From the NCBI RefSeq assembly GCF_040215725.1, contig NZ_CP157967.1:2356001-2420000 (forward strand): a stretch of 64,000 nt of DNA, written 5' to 3'. How positions within the stretch are numbered: position 1 is the stretch's first letter; the number at the start of each line of letters is the position of its first letter. The position numbers and the translations under genes were made by a program. Below the pieces are notes generated by a model. The model was not told the origin of the DNA. It saw only the letters and a program-made list of their open reading frames with translations, and ran no database searches. Source of the stretch: Rhizobium sp. ZPR4 (GTDB taxonomy: Bacteria; Pseudomonadota; Alphaproteobacteria; Rhizobiales; Rhizobiaceae). Shown in pieces: positions 27,159 to 35,589 of this stretch.

Positions 27159-27538
27159 CGCATCCTCGCCTCACTGCAACATCTGAGAAAATTCATAGAG
27201 CGCCGGATTGCCTCGATCAAGGACATCCACGAGATCACCCTCAGTACAGAGACAAACGCTGGAGCCTGACGCCAGGCAGCGCCTCTTTCCAGCCCTTCTC
27301 CAGCGTGCCGCCCGCTTCCGCCATCGTCTCCCTACTCGGCCTGTTGTCGGCATGTCGACTGCGGGAGTGCGGCGATGTGGTCAGGAAATGGCGAGATCAC
27401 AATTCCTGGCGGACGAACCGGCTTGGGTTTGATCGTACTCGACGATTGCTACCAATAGCAGCGACAAGGTTGCAGATCGTTGACAACCGCACTTAGTTCA
27501 GCCATTGGAGGCCATCCCAATTTTTCGACCGGTGCCCC
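27159..27538. other. 380-base gap between yciB and kinase gene
   Basis: The gap holds the decayed ung start described separately (27241-27400) and about 140 bases upstream of the kinase gene with no clear promoter match. No intact gene is seen. Confidence 0.6.
27241..27400 (-). pseudogene. Decayed second copy of the ung 5' end
   Basis: The minus strand from ATG 27324 reads MAEAGGTLEKGWKEALPGVR, against ung [20 protein letters not shown] (11 of the first 16 residues identical), then departs and stops at 27241. Similarity continues upstream of the ATG, for example TCGACATGCCGACAAC against TCGGCATGCTGACAAC before ung. This indicates a duplicated ung promoter and start whose body was lost, not chance similarity. 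A deletion or rearrangement is the likely cause. Confidence 0.6.
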
Positions 27539-28078
27539 ATGCTTCCCTTGCATTCCCTTGGCGAGCGCATCGTCGTGCTCGGCCCTTCCAATGCTGGCAA
27601 GTCAACCCTTGCGGTTGCGCTCTCCAAAAAGCTTGGCTTTCCAACGATCCATCTCGATCAGCTTCATCATCTGCCTAACACCGATTGGAAGCAGCGTCCC
27701 GAAGCAGAATTCGCCGCGCTGCACGATGCGGCCATTCTTGGCGAGCAGTGGATTATGGAAGGCAATTATACGCGCCTCATGCCGCAGCGCTTTGCCCGAG
27801 CCACCGGAGCGATCCTCATCAGCTCCAATCACTGGCTACGCTTTTCGCGCTATCTCAAGCGCACGCTCATCAACAGCGCGAACCGCGCAGGCCATCTCGA
27901 AGGCGCCAAAGACAGCATCAAATGGGAGATGATCCACTGGATACTCGTGAAGACCCGCAACAGCGGCGTCAAATACGCGAAAATCCTGCAGGAATCCGAG
28001 TTGCCAACGGTAGAATGCCATACGGCGGAGGCTCTCAATGGCCTTTATCAGGCCTGGGATTTGCCAACGAGACAATAG
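27539..28078 (+). CDS. P-loop small kinase, FlaR/adenylate-kinase-like
   Basis: The 179-residue nucleoside-kinase-like protein has Walker A IVVLGPSNAGKSTLAVAL, a substrate region FPTIHLDQLHHLPNTDWKQR, the lid-type RFSRYLKR and a late WEMIHWIL motif. This matches the DNA-topology-modulation FlaR-type kinase group, for which the substrate is not firmly known. The ATG at 27539 begins MLPLHSLGERIVVLG. It stands alone. Confidence 0.82.
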   Translation: MLPLHSLGERIVVLGPSNAGKSTLAVALSKKLGFPTIHLDQLHHLPNTDWKQRPEAEFAALHDAAILGEQWIMEGNYTRLMPQRFARATGAILISSNHWLRFSRYLKRTLINSANRAGHLEGAKDSIKWEMIHWILVKTRNSGVKYAKILQESELPTVECHTAEALNGLYQAWDLPTRQ

Positions 28079-28224
28079 GCGCAGAAACATTCGAGTCGAT
28101 CTGAGGCTGCGCTTGATTTGGCAAGCTTACTTGCGATGACGGCCAATCAAACCCATTGCGAGAGCCATGAAAAACCGTAAGCTCCGCTGACTATCTGTTC
28201 GATAACGTCGAGGGAGTAGCTGAA

Positions 28225-28545
28225 ATGGGCCAGCATATTGGTGACCTGGTTGTGACCAAGATTATGATTGTCGGCAACACCGTCACCGGAGTTACCCATG
28301 TCAAACCAGGTGGGAAACTGATTGCATCCGGTGGCCTGCTCGGCGGATTGATTATTGAAGCCGGGGGGAACGCCGTCGTTTCCGGCCGGATCGGTCGCAA
28401 CGTCGTCAATGACGGGAATCTCGTTTTCAACGGTCAGCTTGCGGGGCGGATCGCCGGTGAAGGCATCGTTGTCATGGGTCCCGGCGCTGATGTTTCCGGC
28501 ACCGATCTGCCGATCGAGCCAGTCGCGCAGAGCCCAGCCGCCTAA
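28225..28545 (+). CDS. Small bactofilin-like beta-helix protein
   Basis: The 106 residues are built of short repeating Gly/Val/Ile turns (GDLVVTKIMIVGNTVTGVTH, GGKLIASGGLLGGLIIEAGG, NAVVSGRIGRNVVNDGNL, VFNGQLAGRIAGEGIVVMGP), the repeat rhythm of a right-handed beta-helix like bactofilins (polymer-forming cytoskeletal proteins). It is shorter than usual bactofilins. GAGGGAG lies 8 bases before the ATG. A minus-strand frame overlaps it but lacks such support. Confidence 0.65.
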   Translation: MGQHIGDLVVTKIMIVGNTVTGVTHVKPGGKLIASGGLLGGLIIEAGGNAVVSGRIGRNVVNDGNLVFNGQLAGRIAGEGIVVMGPGADVSGTDLPIEPVAQSPAA

Positions 28546-28655
28546 GGCCGTTTCTGCAAGCGAACGAAGACCTCCTGCCGGATATTGTCTGGGACAGCTC
28601 CACATCGCCGTAACCAAGACTATCACCCACGAACTTGCCAAGCGGAACCTTCAAC

Positions 28656-28985
28656 ATGAATTTGCTCCACTATCTGCTTCTGTTCGGCGGCGGCGGCTTT
28701 CTCATGAACGCGGTTCCGCATCTGGTGAGCGGCGTTCTCGGCAGACCGTTTCAATCACCTTTCGCCAAACCGCGTGGCGTGGGACTTTCCTCATCGACCG
28801 TCAATGTGTTGTGGGGATTCGCCAATCTCGTGGTCGCGTACCTGCTTCTCGTCCGGCCGGGCTCATTGAATTGGAACAACGGATTGGATGCGCTCGCCAT
28901 TGGCCTCGGCGCGCTTGCACTCGCCTTGTTTGCCGCACGTCACTTCGGCAAATTCCACGGCGGGAACACGCCGGAACAACAATGA
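28656..28985 (+). CDS. Small membrane protein, function unknown
   Basis: The 109 residues have about three hydrophobic helices (LLHYLLLFGGGGFLMNAVPH, VNVLWGFANLVVAYLLLV, ALAIGLGALALALFAARHFG) and a hydrophilic tail. The ATG at 28656 is preferred; an in-frame TTG 21 bases upstream is weaker. It follows the bactofilin-like gene by about 110 bases on the same strand. I do not recognise the family. Confidence 0.65.
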   Translation: MNLLHYLLLFGGGGFLMNAVPHLVSGVLGRPFQSPFAKPRGVGLSSSTVNVLWGFANLVVAYLLLVRPGSLNWNNGLDALAIGLGALALALFAARHFGKFHGGNTPEQQ

Positions 28986-29013
28986 AGCAGCAACTTCTTC
29001 GCACCTTCCGCAA

Positions 29014-31464
29014 TCACCCCTTGATCCGCACCATCTGTGGATCGTAAAGCGGCTTCAGCGACACCTGGCACGGCACGCGGCTCTGCGCGACATCGAGCTC
29101 ATAGCGGCCGGACAGCACAAAATCCTCCGTGACGCCGTTGGGGTCTCGGACATAACCATAGCCGATCGCCTTGCCGATCGTGTAGCCGTAGCCGCCGCTC
29201 GACAGCCAGCCGACGCGCTGCCCATCGCGATAGATCGTCTCCCGACCGAGAAGCACGATCTCTGGATCGTCGGGCACGAAGCAGGCGAGCATCTTCTTCA
29301 CCCCGGAGGCCAGCTGGCGCTCGATCGCCTCCCTGCCGCAGAAGGCGATATCCTTCTTCGTCTTTACCGCCCAGGCAAGCCCGGCCTCGACCGGCGTATG
29401 GTCCGGCCCGATATCCGAACCCCAGGCTCGATAACCCTTCTCCAGACGGCAGCTTTCGATGGCGCGATAGCCCGCATTCACGAGGCCGTGCTCGCGGCCG
29501 GCGGCCATCAGCACGTCATAGACGGTCGCGGCATATTCCACCGGCACATGCAGCTCATAGCCAAGCTCGCCGACATAGGTGATGCGCAGCGCCCGCACCG
29601 GGCAACCGGCGATACCGACGGTCTTCACCTTGCCGAAGGGGAATCCCGCATTCGAAACATCGGCCGAGGTCACGGCCTGCAAGATCACGCGCGCCTTCGG
29701 CCCCATCAGCGACAGTACGGAATAGGCGGAGGTGACATCCACCAGCTCCGCATGCATCTCGGACGGAATATTGCGGGCGATCCAGTCGAAATCATGCGTG
29801 GCAAAGCCCGTGCCCGTGGTGATGTAGAATTCGTTTTCGGCGATGCGGGCAACGGTGACATCGCATTCGATGCCGCCCCGGTCGTTCAACATCTGGGTAT
29901 AGGTCAAAGCACCGACGGGCTTTGCCACATCATTAGCGGCGATCCACGAGATAGCCGCCTCGGCATCCCTGCCCTTCAGCACGAATTTGGCAAAGGAGGT
30001 CTGGTCGAAGATAACAGCCGCCTCACGAACGGCTTTATGTTCCCGTCCGACGGCATCGAACCAGTTCTGCCGGCCGTAAGTGTAGACGTCCTTTGGCTCC
30101 TCGCCGGCGAAGAGATCGGCAAACCAGTTCGGCCGCTCCCAACCGAGCTTTTCGCCGAAGCAGGCGCCCTGCGCTTTCAGCCGATCGTAAAGCGGCGACT
30201 TGCGGCAGGGCCGGCCGCTGGAATGCTCTTCGAAAGGCCATGCCATGGTGTAATGCTTGCCATAGGCCTCCAGCGTGCGGGTGCGCACCCAGTCGGTGTC
30301 GAAATGCGGACGGCCGAAGCGCCTGATATCGACGGGCCAAAGATCGTAAGGCGGCTCGCCCTTGGCAACCCACTCGGCAAGCGCCATGCCGGCACCGCCG
30401 GCAGAGGCGATACCGAAAGCGTTGAAGCCGGCGCCGACGAAGAAATTCTTCAGTTCCGGTGCCTCACCGAGAATGAAATTGCCGTCGGGCGTAAAGCTCT
30501 CCGGCCCGCAAAGCAGCTGCTTGACGCCGGCCGTCTGCAGCGCCGGCACGCGCACCAGCGCCTGCTCCATGATCTGCTCGAAATGATCGAAATTGCTGTC
30601 GAGCAGCGTGTAATGGAAATCCCTAGGGATGCCATCGAGCGCCCACGGAATGGGATTGGGCTCGTAGCCGCCCATGACCAGCCCGCCGACCTCCTCCTTG
30701 TAATAGGTCAGCCGGTCCGGATCGCGCAGCGTCGGCAGGTTGGAGGGCACGCCGAAGGATTCGGTGATGAGATACTGGTGCTCCACCGAGACAAGCGGCA
30801 CGTTGACCCCGAAACGGGCGGCGAAGGTCCGCGTCCACTGCCCCGCACAGACGACGACGCGCTCGCATTCGATACGGCCGCTCTCGGTGATGACGGCGCG
30901 AATACGGCCCTTGTCGATCTCCAGATCGAGAACTTCGGTATCCTCGAAGATCGACACGCCGCTCATACGGGCGCCCTTGGCGAGCGCCTGAGTGATATCG
31001 GAGGGATTGGCCTGCCCGTCGGTCGGCAGGAACGCGGCACCGACGAGGTCGTCGACATCCATCAGCGGCCAGAGATCGAAAGCCTCCTTGGGCGTCAGCA
31101 GATGCATCTGCAGGCCGAAAGATTGTGCGGTCGTCGCCTGCCGCTTCACCTCTGTCCAGCGCTCCTCGTTGCAGGCAAGACGCAGGCCACCATTCATCTT
31201 CCAGCCGGTGGCAAGCCCCGTCTCCGCCTCGAGCTTCTTGTAGAGATCGACGGAGTAACCAAGCATCTGCGTGATATTGGCGCTGGTGCGCAGTTGGCCG
31301 ACGAGACCGGCGGCGTGGAACGTCGTGCCCGAGGTCAGCTTCTTGCGCTCCAGAAGCACGGTATCGGTAAAGCCAAGCTTGCCGAGATGATAAGCGGTCG
31401 AGCAGCCGATGATGCCGCCGCCGATGACGACGGTTTTTGCGGTAGCAGGCAGTTCCTTCATCAC
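29014..31464 (-). CDS. Dimethylglycine/sarcosine dehydrogenase-like FAD and folate protein
   Basis: This 816-residue two-part protein has an N-terminal DAO-type FAD domain (about 1-385, VVIGGGIIGCSTAYHLGKLG, with the covalent-FAD-type region LTSGTTFHAAGLVGQLRTS), an FAO middle domain, and a C-terminal GcvT aminomethyltransferase/folate-binding domain (about 430-816, TYVGELGYELHVPVEYAATV, SCRLEKGYRAWGSDIGPDHT). It demethylates N-methylated glycine-type substrates and passes the one-carbon unit to tetrahydrofolate. It follows a choline-kinase-like gene by 6 bases, so the two are one operon. Confidence 0.9.
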   Translation of the reverse strand: MMKELPATAKTVVIGGGIIGCSTAYHLGKLGFTDTVLLERKKLTSGTTFHAAGLVGQLRTSANITQMLGYSVDLYKKLEAETGLATGWKMNGGLRLACNEERWTEVKRQATTAQSFGLQMHLLTPKEAFDLWPLMDVDDLVGAAFLPTDGQANPSDITQALAKGARMSGVSIFEDTEVLDLEIDKGRIRAVITESGRIECERVVVCAGQWTRTFAARFGVNVPLVSVEHQYLITESFGVPSNLPTLRDPDRLTYYKEEVGGLVMGGYEPNPIPWALDGIPRDFHYTLLDSNFDHFEQIMEQALVRVPALQTAGVKQLLCGPESFTPDGNFILGEAPELKNFFVGAGFNAFGIASAGGAGMALAEWVAKGEPPYDLWPVDIRRFGRPHFDTDWVRTRTLEAYGKHYTMAWPFEEHSSGRPCRKSPLYDRLKAQGACFGEKLGWERPNWFADLFAGEEPKDVYTYGRQNWFDAVGREHKAVREAAVIFDQTSFAKFVLKGRDAEAAISWIAANDVAKPVGALTYTQMLNDRGGIECDVTVARIAENEFYITTGTGFATHDFDWIARNIPSEMHAELVDVTSAYSVLSLMGPKARVILQAVTSADVSNAGFPFGKVKTVGIAGCPVRALRITYVGELGYELHVPVEYAATVYDVLMAAGREHGLVNAGYRAIESCRLEKGYRAWGSDIGPDHTPVEAGLAWAVKTKKDIAFCGREAIERQLASGVKKMLACFVPDDPEIVLLGRETIYRDGQRVGWLSSGGYGYTIGKAIGYGYVRDPNGVTEDFVLSGRYELDVAQSRVPCQVSLKPLYDPQMVRIKG

Positions 31465-31470
31465 GTCACC

Positions 31471-32349
31471 TCAAGAATTGCGAAAATCCTGCCAGGCACT
31501 CTCAAACCGCCGCAGGTTTTCAGCTGTATAGGAAGAATAATCGAATTCGATGTCGGAATGGATTTCCGAAACCATGCTCCACATCGTCTCGCGCAGAAGC
31601 GAAGCGCATTTCATCGCCCGATAGCGCCGGCGCAGATCTTCGCTGACGCCGGCCTCGAAATAGGCCTCCAGCATCGCCTCTTCCTGCACTTCCGAGAATT
31701 CATTGTTGGAGGCAAGGCCGCCGAGATCGAAAAGCGGCGTGTTGAAGCCGGCATAATCCCAATCGATCAACCACAGCCGCTTGCCGTCATCGAGGAAATT
31801 CGCCGCCAGCAGATCATTGTGGCCGAAGGCGATCTCGAAAGGGCCGGCTGCGCCTTCAAGACGTTCGGCAATCTCCAGAAAGGAAGGCAAAAGTGCCTTA
31901 TGCCGACTGCCACCAGCCTCCAGCACAGCCGCGTAATCCCTGACTACATGGAAGACCCAGAAAATCGCCGCCGGCCCGCGAAAGTGCCTCGCTACATCGC
32001 GATGGCAGGAGCGAACGAGCGAAACGACCCGCACCACGAATGAGGGGTGACTTACATCCTCGGCAGACAGCGGCTTGGCATCGATATAGTCGAGCACCAG
32101 TATGCCCGGCTCATGATGGATTACAGCAGGCGAAAGACCGGCTGCATGCGCAGCCCTGCTCGCCGCCACCTCGTTGGCGCGGCTGATGTGGTGAACGGGA
32201 ATGTCCGACCCCAGCCGCACGACGAAGCGTCGACCGTCATGGCCGACCAGATAGTTGCGATTGGTAATGCCGCCCACGAGCGGTTCGATGTCGATCGGCC
32301 CGCGCCAGATGCTGAGAGAATGTATCCTGTCTTCCGCCGTCGCAGTCAT
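31471..32349 (-). CDS. Choline-kinase/aminoglycoside-phosphotransferase-like kinase
   Basis: The 292-residue small-molecule kinase has an N-lobe with GGITNRNYLVGHDGRRFVVR, catalytic Brenner motif FGHNDLLAANFL and metal-binding LWLIDWDYAGFNTPLFDLGG. This is the choline/ethanolamine/thiamine kinase group. The ATG at 32349 follows GGAGG closely; a start at 32376 adds nine residues with a weaker site. It is coupled to the dimethylglycine-dehydrogenase-like gene, so it probably acts in degradation of choline- or methylamine-type compounds. It is divergent from a DeoR regulator. Confidence 0.87.
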   Translation of the reverse strand: MTATAEDRIHSLSIWRGPIDIEPLVGGITNRNYLVGHDGRRFVVRLGSDIPVHHISRANEVAASRAAHAAGLSPAVIHHEPGILVLDYIDAKPLSAEDVSHPSFVVRVVSLVRSCHRDVARHFRGPAAIFWVFHVVRDYAAVLEAGGSRHKALLPSFLEIAERLEGAAGPFEIAFGHNDLLAANFLDDGKRLWLIDWDYAGFNTPLFDLGGLASNNEFSEVQEEAMLEAYFEAGVSEDLRRRYRAMKCASLLRETMWSMVSEIHSDIEFDYSSYTAENLRRFESAWQDFRNS

Positions 32350-32661
32350 TCCCCCTCCGGTCCTGCTGCTGAGCATCCTTTAAATGCGGAGGGTTCCCCA
32401 CAAAAACAAAGCTGTCAAGAACCACCCCACAAAATGAAACGAATATTTGGTTTTTTGTTGGAATCGAGCGACCATCTCCAATTGGATGAGCTATGGATAT
32501 CCTAAAGACTGCGCTTCACCGTAGGTGAGATTTGTCTTAAAAACTCAGGCGCGAGGCAACCGGACAAAGGTTGCGCGGATTATGGCCTCCGGCGGCAACA
32601 GGACTAGCCAGTCGAGAGCCACGGAAGTTTGGGATCAATACCCACAACAGGATCAGGAACC
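32350..32661. promoter_or_regulatory. 312-base divergent control region (kinase operon / DeoR gene)
   Basis: The AT-rich core near 32430-32465 includes ATGAAACGAATATTTGG, loosely like DeoR/GlpR-type operators. I cannot assign a start site. No RNA gene or repeat is evident. Confidence 0.35.
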
Positions 32662-33471
32662 ATGTCGGGCATATCCCAACCACCGCTGCACGCCAATCAT
32701 CGCGAGCGCGAGATACTGGAAGAATTGCGCCTGGCCGGCGGTGCGAGCCGCATCCAGTTCCTGGCCGAGCGGCTGGGCGTTTCCGAGGAGACCATCCGCC
32801 GCAACATCCGCAGCCTGGAAGCCAACGGCCTCGTAACGAAAGTGCATGGCGGGGTCCACATCAAGGACTCCATGAACGAGCCGCCGCTGCATCTGCGGAT
32901 GAACGAGAATGCCGAAGCCAAGCGGATGATCGCCGCCACAGTCGCCTCGATGATCGAGGATGGCGATGCGCTCTTCCTCGACGTCGGCTCGACCACCGCC
33001 TTCATTGCCGTCGCGCTGCAGAAGCATCAGAACCTTTTCGTCGTCACCAATGCCGTCGCCGTCGCCCATGCGCTTGCGACCCGTAATGGCAACCGCGTGT
33101 TCTTTGCGGGTGGCGAACTGCGCGGTCACGACGGCGGCACCTTCGGTATGGAAGCTGCCAATTTCCTGCGTCGCTTCAACGTGCGCCACGCCATCCTTTC
33201 CGTCGGCGCCATCAACGCGACCTCGGGCTTCATGCTGCACGATCTCGAGGAAGCGGAATATTCACGGGAAGCGGCAAGCCGCGCCGAAAACCGCATCGTC
33301 GTCGCCGACAGCGCCAAGTTCGGCCGCACCGCACCCATCGTCCTCAGCGAACCCGCAACCTACGACACGCTGGTCACAGACGATGCCCCGCCATCAGACA
33401 TTCGCGCTATGCTGGAACGCAACGAGATCGAGCTCGTCATCGCCAACCGGCAAGGTGGGGAGCGGCGATAG
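32662..33471 (+). CDS. DeoR-family transcriptional regulator
   Basis: The 269-residue protein has an N-terminal DeoR winged helix (about 10-65, REREILEELRLAGGASRIQF, LAERLGVSEETIRRNIRSLE) and a DeoR C-terminal sugar-phosphate-sensor domain (about 80-245, DGDALFLDVGSTTAFIAVAL, VTNAVAVAHALA, LSVGAINATSGF). It starts at 32662 with AGGA upstream. Divergent from the kinase operon, it is probably its repressor, with a phosphorylated metabolite as inducer, which fits a kinase as first enzyme. Confidence 0.9.
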   Translation: MSGISQPPLHANHREREILEELRLAGGASRIQFLAERLGVSEETIRRNIRSLEANGLVTKVHGGVHIKDSMNEPPLHLRMNENAEAKRMIAATVASMIEDGDALFLDVGSTTAFIAVALQKHQNLFVVTNAVAVAHALATRNGNRVFFAGGELRGHDGGTFGMEAANFLRRFNVRHAILSVGAINATSGFMLHDLEEAEYSREAASRAENRIVVADSAKFGRTAPIVLSEPATYDTLVTDDAPPSDIRAMLERNEIELVIANRQGGERR

Positions 33472-33524
33472 AGCATTTTCAGGAAAAGCGCGCAGCGGTT
33501 TTCCGTCCGCAAAGCGTTAAGGAA
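33470..33524 (-). repeat. Rhizobial intergenic repeat, copy 2 (inverted)
   Basis: The minus strand reads GCGGACGGAAAACCGCTGCG, then CGCTTTTCCTGAAAATGC, close to copies at 16262 and 48661. It sits between convergent deoR and lysR ends. Confidence 0.65.
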
Positions 33525-33543
33525 TAAATTGACCGAACTGGCG

Positions 33544-34425
33544 TCAGCCCTTGCACATCGCCTCAAGCGTCTGGGCGGCCTTGCTCGCATGGCGCTCCTT
33601 GTGCCGTAGCAGCCGGAAACTGCGGGCGGGTAGATCGAATATTGCCTGAACCAGCAGCCCCTGCCCCAAATAGGCTCTTGCTGCGGCACTGGAAATGGCA
33701 GCGGCACTTTGCCCGGTGCAGACCGCGGACAGCACGGCTTCATTCGAGGGGAGGACAAGCGCCACCTCAAGATCGCGCGGCAAAGCCCCGAGCCTCGCGA
33801 CCGCATTTTCGAATTCCGAACGCGTGCCAGAACCCTCCTCTCGCATCACCCAGGATGTGCCGGTAGCAAGGTCGGCGGCAGTCAGCTGCCGACCATCTGC
33901 CCAGGGGTGATGCGGGGGCACGACGATGACGAGCGCGTCCTGTGCCACGACCTTCATCGACAGCGCCGGCGCATCCACTTCACCCTCAATGAAACCCAGT
34001 TCGGCCGCACCATCAATGACAGCCTCGGTGACGGTGCGGGTATTGCCGATCGTCAGATCCAGCTCGATGCCGGGATAATCGCGATGGAACCGCATCAGCA
34101 GAGGCGGCAGCCAGTAACTGGCGATTGTCTGGCTGGCATAGAGGCTGAGCCGGCCGCGCTGCAGCCCGCCCAATTCCGAGAGCATGAGTTCAGCGGATCG
34201 CACGCGCGCCAGCGTCGCCTTGGCTTCGCCGAGAAAGGACCGGCCCGTCTCCGTCAGCTCGATGCGCCGCCCGACGCGATGGAAAAGTTCGACGCCGTAA
34301 TAAGCTTCGAGGTTCTTGATCGCCGAGCTGACGGCGGAGGGAGTCAGATGGATCGCTTCGGCAGCATTGGTCAGATGCTCTCGCTCAGCAACGGCGACGA
34401 AAATGGCGAGTTGTTCAAAGGTCAT
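33544..34425 (-). CDS. LysR-family regulator (YeiE/CbbR-like)
   Basis: The 293-residue protein has a winged helix at about 1-60 (FVAVAEREHLTNAAEAIHLT, PSAVSSAIKNLEAYYG) and a periplasmic-binding-like effector domain (about 90-290). It is divergent from a YeiH-family transporter, the same pairing as E. coli yeiE-yeiH, so it likely controls that gene. ATCGAA at 34444-34449 and TTCGAT at 34467-34472 in the shared gap form an inverted repeat that could be the operator. Confidence 0.92.
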   Translation of the reverse strand: MTFEQLAIFVAVAEREHLTNAAEAIHLTPSAVSSAIKNLEAYYGVELFHRVGRRIELTETGRSFLGEAKATLARVRSAELMLSELGGLQRGRLSLYASQTIASYWLPPLLMRFHRDYPGIELDLTIGNTRTVTEAVIDGAAELGFIEGEVDAPALSMKVVAQDALVIVVPPHHPWADGRQLTAADLATGTSWVMREEGSGTRSEFENAVARLGALPRDLEVALVLPSNEAVLSAVCTGQSAAAISSAAARAYLGQGLLVQAIFDLPARSFRLLRHKERHASKAAQTLEAMCKG

Positions 34426-34443
34426 GGGAAATCATTCTAATTT

Positions 34444-34472
34444 ATCGAACAAAACATAGGATAATATTCGAT
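34444..34472. promoter_or_regulatory. Inverted repeat in lysR-yeiH gap
   Basis: ATCGAA-N17-TTCGAT lies 19 bases upstream of lysR and 70 bases upstream of yeiH. It is AT-rich between the arms, as expected for a LysR regulatory site. Confidence 0.4.
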
Positions 34473-34541
34473 GGATGTCGACATCGACAGATGAGACTTT
34501 CCAGCCGTCACCAAATTACAAGAAACGAATGACGGCACGCC

Positions 34542-35564
34542 ATGTCCCTTGCTCAACGCGCAAACACCATCCTTCCCGGCCTTGCACTCACCTCGGCCGT
34601 GGCCCTTCTGGCCTATGCCGCCGAGCATGTTGAAACCAGCCTCCTCGGTGGCCGTTGGATCGAAAGCCTGGTGCTTGCCATCGCGCTCGGCATCGCCGTC
34701 TGCACGATCAAGCCGCTGAAGCCGGCGATGAAGCCGGGCATCGATTTCAGCGCCAAGTTCCTTCTGGAAATCGCCATCGTGCTTCTCGGCGCCTCGATCA
34801 GCCTCTCGGCGATTCGCGGCGCCGGCGTCTGGCTGATCGCGGGCATTGCCATCGTCGTCGTGCTGTCGATCGCCGCCACCTATATGATCGGCCGGGCGCT
34901 CGGCCTGCCGCCGAAGCTCGCGACGCTGATCGCCTGCGGCAATTCGATCTGCGGCAACTCGGCGATCGTCGCCGTTGCCCCGGTGATCGAGGCCGATTCG
35001 CGCGAGATCGCCGCGGCACTCGCCTTCACCGCTGTGCTTGGCATCGCCGCCGTGTTCCTGCTGCCGCTTTTCTACTTCCACTTCGGCATGAGTGTGCCGC
35101 AATACGGAACCCTCGCCGGATTGACAGTCTATGCCGTACCGCAAGTATTGGCAGCGACCGCGCCAGTCGGCCTGCTCGCTGTCCAGACCGGGACGCTCGT
35201 CAAGCTCGTCCGCGTCCTGATGCTGGGTCCGGTCATCTTCCTACTCGGCATCATCACCAAGACAGAGGCGGCAGGAACGGATGGACGCAGCGGCCACCAC
35301 CATTCGCTGGTCCCCTGGTTCATCTGCGGCTTCCTGGGGTTGATGGCGCTACGCTCCTTCGGGCTGATCCCGGATGCGCTGGTGACGCCGATGGAAACTG
35401 TTTCCGGCATTTTGACCGTCATCGCCATGGCAGCGCTTGGCCTGTCGGTCAACATCCGCTCCGTCGCCCATGCCGGCGGTCGGGTGATCGCGGCAGCGAC
35501 GCTATCGCTGTTGACGCTGGGCGCCATCAGCTATGGTCTGATCCTCGCCCTGCAGATTCAGTAG
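34542..35564 (+). CDS. yeiH: YeiH/UPF0324-family putative sulfate exporter
   Basis: The 340-residue protein has ten or so transmembrane helices. The family hallmark is LIACGNSICGNSAIVAVAPV, followed by AALAFTAVLGIAAVFLLPLF and YAVPQVLAATAPVG. It lies in the inner membrane. The family is proposed to export sulfate or sulfite-like anions; evidence in the literature is limited. A short His-rich loop (GHHHS) sits near residue 247. The ATG has weak ribosome-site support, but the N-terminus fits the family. Confidence 0.88.
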   Translation: MSLAQRANTILPGLALTSAVALLAYAAEHVETSLLGGRWIESLVLAIALGIAVCTIKPLKPAMKPGIDFSAKFLLEIAIVLLGASISLSAIRGAGVWLIAGIAIVVVLSIAATYMIGRALGLPPKLATLIACGNSICGNSAIVAVAPVIEADSREIAAALAFTAVLGIAAVFLLPLFYFHFGMSVPQYGTLAGLTVYAVPQVLAATAPVGLLAVQTGTLVKLVRVLMLGPVIFLLGIITKTEAAGTDGRSGHHHSLVPWFICGFLGLMALRSFGLIPDALVTPMETVSGILTVIAMAALGLSVNIRSVAHAGGRVIAAATLSLLTLGAISYGLILALQIQ

Positions 35565-35589
35565 CATACGCCACAAGATTGGCGGAAGA

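Noticed and set aside
28147..28641. Minus-strand frame overlapping the bactofilin-like gene
   Set aside because: It lacks a ribosome site and repeats, whereas the plus-strand frame has GAGGGAG at good spacing and a regular beta-helix repeat.
28888..32043. Plus-strand open frame of over 1000 codons opposite the dimethylglycine-dehydrogenase-like gene
   Set aside because: The minus strand encodes recognisable FAD and GcvT domains along the whole length. The plus frame shows no domain and arises from high GC at third positions.
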